This document shows positions 1 to 11,248 of a stretch of DNA of 64,000 nucleotides, piece after piece (the first letter of the stretch is position 1; every line of letters begins with the position of its first letter). The DNA comes from Rotaria sordida (lineage: Eukaryota > Rotifera > Eurotatoria > Philodinida > Philodinidae): positions 63,774 to 127,773 of the forward strand of contig CAJNOL010000305.1 of assembly GCA_905250125.1 (NCBI GenBank), given 5' to 3'. A model generated the notes under the pieces. That model was not told the origin of the DNA, ran no database searches, and was given only the letters and a program-made list of their open reading frames with translations. Made by a program: the position numbers and the translations under genes.

Positions 1-3000
1 CATTGTTTTTCGAAAACGTTCTTGAGACCAAATACTGATTTCAACAGATGAATTTTCTAAATTATTACGACGTACACCATCCCATCGTATTGGTATTTCC
101 CATTTGGGTGTTGGACCTTTACGTATTGCTGGTAGTTTTCGTTTAACATGATCAGGCATTAATATACTAAATTAAATAGAATTCTAATTAGATATAAATA
201 AAGTAAATTTTGTTTTTACCCTTTACAAATTGCATCAACCTGACGTTTACCAGAAAAAATAGCTTTTCCTTCGATATAATGTACTTGTAATGTTCCAACT
301 TCTTTATGATTTGGATTTTCAATAAATGTTAATTGAAACTGTATTTCAGCTGATTCTACAGTTGGTTCAATAACTGGTGCTAACTATATTCAATAAAAAA
401 CAACAACAGCAAGTCTATTTTCGAAATAAAAAAGAAAAAAAAAAAAGTTTACATCATTTTTTTGCTTTTGAGCAACTAATTGATGTTCTTGTGTTTTATC
501 TAATGTACAATTAGATAATGGAATATGTATTTCACCAAGAAAATTATTTTGTCCTAATGCACCTTGACTCCATACTGATATCCATAAAACGCGAGTTTCA
601 AATTCTTGTTTAGTTACATGATACTATTTATAATAATAAATTATGTTTCATCAAAATTTTATTACAATAAAACAAAAAAAAAACCAATCTTACACGAAGT
701 TTTTCGTCAAAAACTGGATCAGTAGTATTCTTTTTAGTTGATGTTTTACGTTTGCTATTTTTTGAACGATCAGGTAATAAATAAACTTTAACATAACTAA
801 ATTTTAAAAAAATCAATATAAATGAATGAATGAATTTATCGATTTCAAAATAAAATATTTACGGATCAGATTTTTTATTTTTTTGTGCTGGAGTTAAGTT
901 TTTACAATTATGTATTAAAATATCTAATGCACCTGTTGTTGTTGAATATGTTAATTTTAATTCAATTGTACCAGATATATCAAGACCATAATGAGCTTTT
1001 TTTTCACTTACTACAGAATTTATACTTGATTGTGAACCCTAAAAGAAAAAATTTATATACAATAAATATATAAGAATAAATCATTTTATTAGTGTTGTTG
1101 ACAAGCATTAAAAATTCAACTAAGCATTGATTGTAAACTTACACGCATATCCATACAGGAAGATGCACGATTTGCTAAACCCTAGAGTGTAATATTCTCA
1201 ATAATTTAGGAATATTATCATTTATTATCAGAAAATTTTCCTCAATTATTTCTTTTTGTTCTCTAATAAAAATAATTCCATTCTCTTCTCAGTTTTTTTT
1301 TTGACTTACTAATTTGGCTTTTTCAAATTTTCCATCAATATCATCATCGTCATCATCATCACTATCAATTTTATCAAGAGTTCCAACACTACCAAATTTA
1401 TCTCCTAATGTTTGTTTATTGTTATTATTATTATTAAAACGATAAGAATTATTTGGTGATTGAATCGTATCAGTGGTTAAGTTTTGTTCTTGAACTGATC
1501 TATTTGATATGAGACTGTTTGAAGATTCATAAATATTAGTATTTGGTTTTGATTTTGAATCATTTATTGTTGATAGGGTTGTGCGAGAATCTAAATAAAT
1601 TACAAATGAGAAAATTTATTATAAAAAACTATGAAAAAATTTATATTTATGAAGAGAACAAAAATTACAAATAGACAAAAGAAATGTTTTATTGTGTTCG
1701 ATAACGTTTTTTGTCCGTTGAACGACGTACAGTACGTTTTTTTTGTGGATTTATTATTGATGATGATATATTCGAATCATTATCTTTACTTGATGATATT
1801 AAATGTAATTTCGTAAGAATATATTTTGTCAACGATAATTTAACTGGTAGATTTTCACTCGATTTTGTAATAGATATTGCACTTGATGTTTTCTTCATTG
1901 ATGATTCTGTTGATGGAATTCGTTCTTTTTCTTCATTAGAATTGCCATCACTCCATCGTCGACCTAATAATTCTTTGTCAGTTCTATGTTGAATTTCATT
2001 ATGATCTTTATTTGTTGGATTGAAATTTATTTGATATGATCGATCTAATGCTTCAATACGATCAAGTTCTTTTGAAAAAATATTACTACTATCATGATCA
2101 CTTTCTTCTTCATCTTCATCTTCATCTTCTTCTTCGCTAATACTATGTAAACTATGTCTATCAAGAGTTATTAATGGTACTGATGGAATTGTTATAATTT
2201 CAGATGATGAAGAAATATCAAATACACTATTTGCACACAATGTATTTGTATCAGTTGGAATTAAATCCTCATCAAAAATTTCTTCACGACTATTACGTTT
2301 TTCTAGTATATCAGTCTCTGGATTGAATCTATGTGAATGTCCATATGGATCAGTAATGAATATAGCTAATGGACTATTAAAACCAGTTGGAAATGATGAA
2401 TGAGTTTGTTGATCTTTCAATTTAGGTTTTGTTTTTTGTATAAATAAATTGTCATCAGCTGAATCTTCATCACTTAAATTACTTAATGATTGCATATGAT
2501 AATATACTGGTGATGTTGATGAAGTTGATGTCCAACTTGTAGGTGATGAAGAATTATTATTAGTAAATGTATTTTGTTGTTTGTTAACAGATTTTTTTTT
2601 AGTTTGAAGTGAATTATCAAATAGAAATGTAGAAGAAAATATATGTGATTGCGTTGATGATGTTTTTGGTGGAATAAAAATAGGTAATGATTTTTCGTTT
2701 TTTTTTATTGGTTTTTTCGTTTCAATAAATTTTGTTTTATTAGAGTTTGTATATAATTGAGAATTTGATGATTCATTTAATCTTGAAGTGTTATTTAAAT
2801 TCGGTCTTCGACGTCGATGAGAATTATGTATTGGTGTATTTCTTTTTTTTATTTTTATTGTCGATTTTTCTGATTCGTCAATAATTGTTGATAATCCATC
2901 TTTATTACTATTCTTATCAGTGTAACTTGATAGATTTTCATTTGACAGATTGGAAATAGTATTAATATTTTTTGATTGTGTAAATGAATGTGGATCAATA

Positions 3001-5644
3001 AACGGTTGAGAATATTCATTGTTTGTTGATTGTTGTTGATCTGATGTTTTTAATTTCCACTGTTGAGTTACTCGAACTACAAAAGCTTCTTCACATATAT
3101 TATTTTCATTGTTATGATCAGTTAAATTTTTTTTATTTGTAATTGAATGATTGTTTGTTGATGGATAAAATCTTGTCATTTGTTTTTGATTACAGTTTGT
3201 TTGTCTTTTATGTATAATGAATAATGATGAAAATTTCCTTGTATACTTTATATACAATACAAAAAGTAATTGCCGTTAATATACTGGCGTTCATTCGTGT
3301 GTGACCAGTTATTCATTGATGGGTTATAATCAATATTAGTAATGTGTGAGTCAATATGGATATTTTGTTGTTTTTCGTTGTACCAAGTGTTGCAGATGTC
3401 ATTAAAAAAAAAGTTTTTTTTTCCTATTTTAGTGTTAATATCCCTCGGGCTGAAGATATTTTTATCTAGGCATTTTATGATATATATATAGATAATGATG
3501 ATGACAGTTGATAAATAAATCTTTCAACGTATATTTTTTTTTTCATTTGAATATAATTGTCCAGTAATTTGATATATTTTCTATTTTTCTAAGTATGTTG
3601 AGAAACTAAATTCTATTCAATAGTTTACGATTAATTACTTATTAATAAATAGAAATCAACATGATATCTATATAGACACTATGTGTTATTTCGATCAAGA
3701 ATAATTAAAATGTCAAATAATTGTAGATATATCTTTGTGTAATAATAATAAGAAGAATACTATGAATGTATATTAAATATAGTTGATAGGCGTATAATTA
3801 TGAATACGCAAAAAAATATGTTTGATAGAAAAAAAAAAGAAACGATAAACAAAAAGTATTCCGACGCCGGGAATCGAACCCGGGCCTCCTGCGTGAAAGG
3901 CAGAAATCCTAACCACTAGACCACGTCGGATACATACTTGATGGACTTGGTTGATTAAGTATTTGTGAAGATGTTGTATCTAAAGTTTCAGATTCAGGTT
4001 TTTGTTCAGACTTTAGTGATGTACGTGATCTCGATAGATGTGGTTTTTGAATACGAAGTACAATATCACGTAAACTTTGCATTGAACCACTAATATTTTT
4101 ACGTGATGATAAACTTTGTTTTGAACCACTAAGATGCTTACGTGATGACAAACTTTGTTTTGAACCACTAAGATGCTTATGTGATGCCAAACTTTGTTTT
4201 GAATCATCTAGAAAATTGTATCAAAAAAAAAAAACAAAAATTGTTGCTTTAATTTACTTTTTTCTAATTTAGGTCTTATTGAAGTATCTTGTGGTGGTAA
4301 ATTTGGTTCACCTCTTTCTGACTCTGTACCCCATTCAGATGATGTAACAGATGCACAATCAATAGGACGTCTGTCTATATTTTTATTATTTATTATTTGA
4401 CTGCGTCCATTTTGCTTTGTTGATGATGAATTAGTACTTCTTGGTGTTGATGAACTTCTTTCTTGGTATTTACCATTTCTATTCAAACGATTACTTGGTG
4501 ATGATGTATAATCTGTATGATTTGCTGAGTGATCATATAATGAATCAACATCATCTGATGAACCACCTGTTAAAATATTTGCAGGTGGAAATTGACGAAT
4601 TTGTGAAGGCATTGGTTTAGTTGGCGTAATAGGAAATGGACGTTTTTCAACAGTTCGTCTAATGGAATTTAATTTATCTTCATCTGCTAGTGTTTGAACA
4701 ATCATTCGATTGATCTTATTATTATTTAAAATTTTTTGATTAAGTTCCTTTTTTGGGAACGGTGAATTTGTTCTAAAGGATGAATTACTGACATCTTCAG
4801 TTTCAGTATCCGAACTTGATATACGATTTAAATCTATTTAAAAAAAAAGCAAAATAATGATTTTATTAAAATAGAATAATGTATAAATCTAACTTGGAAT
4901 GGAAACTGTAGGTGAAAGTGATTTGCGTATAATTTCCGATCCACTCAATGAATCTTTACGAAGATTACTTCGAAGACCATATATCCATTCACCAGAATAA
5001 CTCAATAATTGCCTAAAAAAATTCATATTAGAATTATTGAAAAGAATTCTCTATTGTATATATAAATGTATCCGACGTGGTCTAGTGGTTAGGATTTCTG
5101 CCTTTCACGCAGGAGGCCCGGGTTCGATTCCCGGCGTCGGAATATTCTTTTTTTTTATATCTATATTTCTTTTGAACCTACATCTGTTTACAACATAATT
5201 GGCATAACCATCCATTATCATTAACATTATACATAAGTCGACATTGTTTACAAACTTTTGCACCACATTTTGGGCACATAGCACCTGTATTAAATATATA
5301 ACCGAATGGTGCTTGACATCGAGCACATACAGATGTTGATGTTGATTGAGGTTGTTGTTCAAGTTCATTTACTTCTTTTCTTAATTGCCTAAATTATAAA
5401 AATATACTTTAATATTTATATAACACATATATATATATATATATATGTATACGCACATAAAACGTGATAAATGTTTACTACGAAGACTTTCATCACGTCC
5501 TAAAACATTTAATATATGCTGTTTTTCATTATCTTTTAAGTTGGAAAGATCAGGCAAATTAAAATAATCCTCATCATTAACGCTTGTATTTGTTGTTGAA
5601 AGACTTGGAGAATAAGTTAGTTCAGATTTATGATTACGTGTCAT
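1..5644 (-). CDS. SYTL: Synaptotagmin-like protein (Slp / bitesize type), 3' end outside window
   Basis: Probable Rab-effector of the Slp family, which links Rab27-type GTPases on vesicles to the plasma membrane. Exons read on the minus strand: 5644-5457, 5388-5182, 5012-4894, 4833-4258, 4207-3938, 3076-about 1736 or 1706, 1590-1310, 1181-1143, 1038-863, 796-694, 623-453, 383-220, 166-<1; all phases agree. Exon 1 carries a Rab-binding helix (LKDNEKQHILNVLGRDESLR). Exon 2 has a FYVE-like zinc finger with CxxC pairs (CARC, CPKC, CKQC, CQLC). Exon 3 has the SHD2-like motif GEWIYG. A long Ser/Asn-rich linker follows, then C2A (SDPYVKVYLLPD) and the start of C2B (LMPDHVKRKLP). About 1267 residues lie in the window. 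The start ATG at 5644 follows a likely 5'UTR intron. The intron 3937-3077 is long and the large exon also has an internal ATG near 3180, so a second promoter or two gene models are possible. Confidence 0.85.
3859..3930 (-). tRNA. tRNA-Glu (TTC)
   Basis: 72-nt cloverleaf with acceptor stem TCCGACG/CGTCGGA, D-arm GTGGTCTAGTGGTTAG, anticodon loop CTTTCAC (anticodon TTC) and T-arm GGTTCGATTCC. CCA is not encoded. It sits at the extreme 5' end of an intron of the synaptotagmin-like gene, on the same strand, only 6 nt past the GT of the splice donor (GTATGTA). Confidence 0.95.
4072..4206 (-). repeat. 39-bp coding minisatellite
   Basis: About 3.4 copies of a 39-bp unit inside a synaptotagmin-like exon, in frame, encoding repeats of KHLSGSKQSLSSR. 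The last copy is diverged (KNISGSMQSLRD). The unit lies in the disordered linker between the zinc finger and the C2 domains. Confidence 0.9.
5071..5142 (+). tRNA. tRNA-Glu (TTC), second copy, inverted
   Basis: The same 72-nt tRNA-Glu sequence as the copy at 3859-3930, but on the plus strand. It lies inside the intron between the zinc-finger exon and the GEWIYG exon of the synaptotagmin-like gene, so it is antisense to the host transcript. The anticodon loop is CTTTCAC, giving anticodon TTC. Confidence 0.95.
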
Positions 5645-8600
5645 CTTATTATCATTATATTTCAGTCTAAAAGTAAAAACGAGAAAAAGAAAGTTATATA
5701 GATCTATCTGAATAAATAGATTTGGCGATAAACCATTCATCTATAGTCATTTTTTTAATAAAAGGCAAAAAAAGCTGAGTAAATATGCTTCTATGTCTAT
5801 TTGTCTACAGAAATAGCTCTGAAGTAACTTTCACACGTGTATGAACACGTATTATTTGAAAAAAAAAAAACAAAAATCTTTAAGTCAAAGTAAACGAATT
5901 TTTTCTTTTTAGAGAAAAATAAAATTATTTTATTTGATAATTAATGTAAAAAATTATTTTCTTTAATATAAAACGAAAACTTGTATTTCATAATGTTAAT
6001 AAGTAACGATGACATATATATTTGAAACAGTGATGACAAATATACATTATTCTACAAGCTATAATCGTATACGAAGAGAAAGAGAAAGAGAAAGAAAAAA
6101 ACGAGTAGTGAAAAAGAAAAATACTTTTTTGTGCGTTTTGAATGTCTGTATGTTCTTTCTCCTTTCTTTGAATAAAAAGAATCTCAGTATTCTCATCCAG
6201 AAACTGCACTTTTAAATTTTGCTGGTTTTTTCATTCTTGTTTTTCTTTCTTCTTTTGACTAGTATCAAAATTGTTCTATAAGAAATTTTCAATTTATTTA
6301 TTTTGACATTAAAAAAAAAAATTCTCTTCATGTCTTATTAATTAATTATTAGCTGCTATTTTTATTGATGTTTATTGTAATACTATTGAAGTAAAACAAA
6401 GATAAGATAAAATAAACTGACATATCGGAATGACGATGAATCTTTCTTTATATATGTTAGTGTTATAAAAAGCAATATTTATATGCAGTAAACAATAAAA
6501 TGCATTCACGAATAACATACTAATTTTTGCTTGGTTGGTATTCGTATTCGTATACACATATTGGTTAATGTATGTATATTGTAACGACCGTTCTGCATAA
6601 AACGAGTGAACAGAACAGATGGCGAAAAACGAATCATCACCTTTACTGTATACATATAAGAGAAAAAAAAAAAGAAAAAAAAATACACTCATAATTGATC
6701 AGTAAATAACGATAAAAGAAAAGAGGAAAGGACAATTGACGTTAATACATGAAAAGGACACTTCAATCGTAAATACATATAAATTCATTTTTCGTATTTA
6801 TTGATCAATCAAAGAAAGAAAATGTTGAACGCATAACATTTACTATATGATATTAAAAAAATAAAAGACATACTTATAAAGATTAATATATGAAAATCAA
6901 GTTGATAAGAAAAATTATACAAAATTGAATAAGACATTTGTCGGTTATTTATAATTCACAAGAGGATAAACTAGCAAAATGAGAAAAATCAATTTTGAAT
7001 ATATTAATTTTTTGCAATACAATCATAATTTTACGTAATCATGTCAACTAGGTACATAGTTGTATTTATGTTTATCTTATTTAGGTGTGAGCCAGGCACG
7101 CAACCAGGAATTCTTAAAAAGAAAAGCTGTCATAGGAAAAAGGGGCGTCTTCGATTATAAAAACGAATCGTACATACCCTCTTCAGATATTTCAATCTTT
7201 TGGGAGGATTGATCCGGCAATTCCCCTCTAGCTACGTCCCTGGTGTAAATGCATTCTTTTTCATCGGAAAATGACTTTGATTAATAACATCGGTTATGTT
7301 CTTAATGACAATGAGTCAAAGTATTTATATTTTTCCTTCCTTTTTCTTTCTTTCGTGCATGTCTGGTCACGAATCATGCATATGTTATGCATTCTGATTA
7401 TCTCAGAAGAGAAAAAAGCCATTATCAAATTAACTAATACAGTGTAATATAACTATACTACAGGACCGTGTTAACGAATACATTTATATATATATATATA
7501 GGAAAAAAGAGCTTATTTCAATGATGATCTGATTCATAACATGTTCGCAAAGTTAATTTTATATTCATAATATGAAATAAGCAAGTATGAATATAAAAGA
7601 CAAAGTTTAATTAGATTTTGTTTTCTTTTTGTAGATGTAAAAGAAACGAAGTACTTACTACTATTATGTTCGTGTCATTTTTTGCTTTTTTGGATCTCAT
7701 TTTTTATGACATAAATGACGGAGTTGCTGCATCATTATCAATAACGATCACTTCATTGCACTAACGTTTTTTTTCTCTTCTACTGCTTTTTATTACAAAT
7801 AATAATATTGAGCCGAAAAAAAAATCAGTCGGTGTAGTTACACTCGTATTTGTCTCTTTTTCCCTCGTTTTTCTTTTTCTCCATTAAGCAGACAAACAAG
7901 CATTTGGCAACTTGTTAGTACGTCAATCTACATCATGCACTTTGTCATCCATTGTGGCGCATAATCTCTTGTGGGCAGTGAGACAATTTTGGAAAAAAAA
8001 ATGATGATGTCAGAATGCTGTCATCAACTAAGATGTATATGTGAGAAATTGTTTGCTTTATTAGATCTTATTTAATAAGAATAAGAAAAGCAATAAACGA
8101 CCATATCTTCTTGTATTTTGTTTTTGTCTGACTGACGATGCGCATAACAAGATATTAAGACCACAATAGAAAATATAAGACATAGATGACATTCTTTTCT
8201 GTCTTAAATCATTACAATAAATATGATGAAAATGATGAGTAGAATATTGGATTTCTTTTTATATAACATATATTAATATGAACACATATAATGAAAGAAG
8301 AAAAGAAAATTGGTTATATTTCTATTGTCATTTACTTGATCTAGGTTTTCATTCTGTCTTTTTCTGGTTTGTCAATTATTATTAACTTTATTGATGTCTT
8401 AATTATTAGGGAGAACAAATAATTTATTCTTTTCTTTGCTATCTCGTCAAGAAATAGAAATGGATAAAAAGAACTATGTATCCTAATGAAGAAATGTTTT
8501 AATAGTCAACAACTGATAAATAATAAACAAAACATGAATACAATAGAAACAATTAAATGTCTTTGATAGAATATGCCATTTATCAAATGTCGTCTTGATG

Positions 8601-9901
8601 TTCTTGACATTAATTGAACTATGCAAAGAATTTAATAACTATTAGTTAATAGTGAGAATAAAGAATAAAAAAAAGAATGATTAGGAAAAAGATTTTTTAC
8701 GACAGAAAATCAGTTGAAGTTTCTATCATTTAGAAATGAATTTAATTAAGGTAAACATGAAATTTTATCAAATTTTTTTCTCCCAATAAATGAATTCAGC
8801 TATGAAAATCACTAGAAGAATTCTAACGACCAGTCATTTGTAATCAGGAAAAGAAAAAGGAATACATATAGCTACGCGATAATATTGTTTCTACATAGGT
8901 ATAAATCAATATTACATGACGTATATATGTACGTGTCAAAAGGGCCAAACCATTTTCAAGTTCCCATGCATGAAAAAATGCTCAAGTACACGTTAATAAT
9001 ATGTCATGAAAGAATATACAAATTTCTTTATTGTCGAAAATTTCTATTTTAATGCGTCAGTAGTGTCGCCTGTACAAACAAGAATCACCAAAAAAAAAAA
9101 AAACGAACGACTTGTATGAAAACATCGAAATCCTTTTTTTCAATGTAATATTTGAAACTTACACAATTTGTTTCATAATATAAACATCTTCGTCATTCCA
9201 TTATCTATTCGTATCACAACTGATTACAAAACTATTGAATATAATGATCATCCAATTGCTTTTATATACATGTGTAAATGAGTGTTGACAACTATTAGAC
9301 AAAGAAAATTTATTTTAATGAGAAATAAATAATGACATATTGAAAAAAAAAGATAATTTTTGTACGAGACAGTCATTTGACCTAGCAAAAAAGTGGAATT
9401 TTGTAAGTCAATACAAATTCATTGTAGTAGTTTTAGTTATTGTAAGTATGAATTTTTAATTTGAAATATAAGACTTCATCAAGTTTTATCACTTTGATAG
9501 TATACAAAGATGATATTTTACCATGTATATATGTATAATATATCTCACATTAACACGCAAAAGGATCAGATAAAAATATCTACTAAAATAACATTAGTGC
9601 ATAGTTTCGTGTGTTTTAGTGAAAAGTCAAAACAATTGTGTTTGTAACATGTATTTCTATGCATATATTATTGTCTTGAATTTATGCATAAAAATTAGAA
9701 ATATTTCTAATAACTGGCATAGACATGAATACACATATTTTTCTAAATATTTGCATTTTATTGTGTATGAATAGATTGTCGATGTTCTTATGTAAACTTT
9801 TCATTGAAGTTTGTTTAATTGAAAAGAAATTTATTATTTATGAGTAAATAAAGTAAATGATCAAAGGCGCTCTCATTAATCGACTTGAAGAAAGTGAAAG
9901 T
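5645..9901. other. Gene-free intergenic region upstream of the synaptotagmin-like gene
   Basis: About 4.2 kb with no convincing exon on either strand. The open frames here are short, AT-rich and lack splice-consistent partners. There is an AG-rich purine tract near 6077-6100, several poly-A/T runs, and one GC-richer patch at 7083-7250 listed separately. Regulatory sequence for the leftward synaptotagmin-like gene is likely somewhere here but cannot be pinned down. Confidence 0.6.
7083..7250. mobile_element. Possible small MITE-like element
   Basis: A GC-richer island of about 165 bp. Its left end (CCAGGCACGCAACCAG) resembles the reverse complement of its right end (CCAGGGACGTAGCTAG), and GAATT follows each. 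This looks like imperfect terminal inverted repeats of a decayed non-autonomous DNA element. There is no coding capacity and no clear target-site duplication. Confidence 0.4.
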
Positions 9902-10313
9902 ATGCAATTAATCATTGTTATCATATTATTTTTCTTCAATCTTTATCAAAATATTAAATCAATAGAATATCAAAGTAAACAAAAAGAATGTATTTGTGAA
10001 TGTTGTTTAGATAATAATGAAAATTGTTTACCAACATTTCGATCGGCTATTAATATAAATCCATTATTAGAATGTAATAGTATAACATGTAATCAACAAT
10101 CATGTTTAACATTTTCTCAATGTTCAATTGCATTTGGGTATCAATTTTGATCTTTTTTAAACAAATTTAATTAGTGTGTTTTTTTTTTATTTACTTAGAA
10201 AGACTGTAGCATCGTGTCAAAATAGAATGATTTTTTCATCATCGACGGTGCGAACAGGCATTTCGAGTTCTTTTGTTCATATGGTTCTAATTCTCAGAAC
10301 TTTAATTTCATGA
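9902..10313 (+). CDS. Small secreted cysteine-rich protein
   Basis: Two exons (9902-10137 and 10199-10313) give 116 residues. Residues 1-19 (MQLIIVIILFFFNLYQNIKS) look like a signal peptide. The mature part has about ten Cys in the order CICECC, C, C, C, C, C, C, C (for example CNQQSCLTFSQC and VASC), suggesting a disulfide-bonded extracellular domain. The intron has a GTATCA donor and a TTACTTAG acceptor, and the reading frame continues cleanly to a TGA stop at 10311. An in-frame ATG at 9857 would add 15 residues before the hydrophobic stretch, so the downstream ATG is preferred. The Cys spacing recalls small Cys-rich proteins of rotifers and nematodes, but I cannot name a family. Function unknown. 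Confidence 0.65.
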
Positions 10314-10798
10314 TGTTAAGATTGTCTTTTCTTCTGTTTTTGTTTTTGACAAACTCGCATTTTAAGTAAATTTAGATATCCGAACAAAATAAATAGCATT
10401 TAAAATAAATATTTATTCAGAAGTAATTTCATCCGAAAGAATAACCAGAAAAAATTGGTAATATTTGTTTTTGTTGTTACAAAACAAAAACTGTTCTATA
10501 AAACGTTCTTATAGTTGCTCATAGAGAAGCAATTGTGCCCATAATTGAGCCAATGAGAAAAACCGTATGACTATGTTATGTTAAATTATATTATAAGTAT
10601 ATTCGCTTACTATATTTTATCCTTTAATCAACAAAAAATGTTAAAACTACTGAAAATAAATATACTACTCTTTTTATTTCCTTACATACATGTTATAAAG
10701 CTTGAAAAAGAACTATACTCAAACAAACACTACTTTAAATATAACATATACAGTACATAATAAATCATATAGAAACATATCTTATTCATATCTATTAG

Positions 10799-11248
10799 GG
10801 TTCAACTAATACAAGTCGACAAGAAGTTGAGAAAAAAATTCGATGTATACCAATTGAAGATGCTATTTCAATTGAATATTTAACTGATCTTTAAAAAAAA
10901 AACGAATATCAGACATTAGAAACACTACAAGAAAATCGACAAACACCAAAAACCAACCTTGATTATAGTCAACGAATGAAAGAATCTCTTCGTGAAATAT
11001 TTTGTTGTTTTTTACACAATGTCCATATAAAATATGATAACCTCTATCTAATGAAAGACTACAATATAATACAAATATCAGAAAAAATATTACTACAAAT
11101 CGAATGATTTTTATTAAAATGAAATGTATTCAACATTCAAATATTGATGATATTCCAATAGATGTTCAAATTTTATTAAATGATGAAAAAATTCAATTTG
11201 ATAAAAAAAAAATTGTTTACACTCAACATTATTCATTTTTATTTAGTT
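10799..11248 (+). pseudogene. Decayed coding sequence, family not recognised
   Basis: After a good splice acceptor (TATTAG at 10793-10798) the plus strand reads with coding-like composition: TSRQEVEKKIRCIPIEDAI, then a TAA. It continues in the same or neighbouring frames with LDYSQRMKESLREIFCCF and MKCIQHSNIDDIPIDVQILL, with stops and frameshifts between. It may be a dead 3' part of a larger gene or an unrelated relic. The segment at 11434-11640 is open for 68 codons but has no recognisable content. Confidence 0.4.

Noticed and set aside
1711-1992. 93-codon plus-strand open frame
   Set aside because: It is antisense to the large, codon-biased exon of the synaptotagmin-like gene and has no family features.
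1689-3257. 522-codon frame as a stand-alone single-exon gene
   Set aside because: Its 5' end has no ATG for the first 26 codons, and the C2-domain exons follow it in phase, so it is treated as an internal exon of the synaptotagmin-like gene.
5988-6692. Several overlapping 60-106 codon frames on both strands
   Set aside because: Low-complexity Phe/Tyr/Lys-rich translations of AT-rich DNA with no splice partners or conserved motifs.
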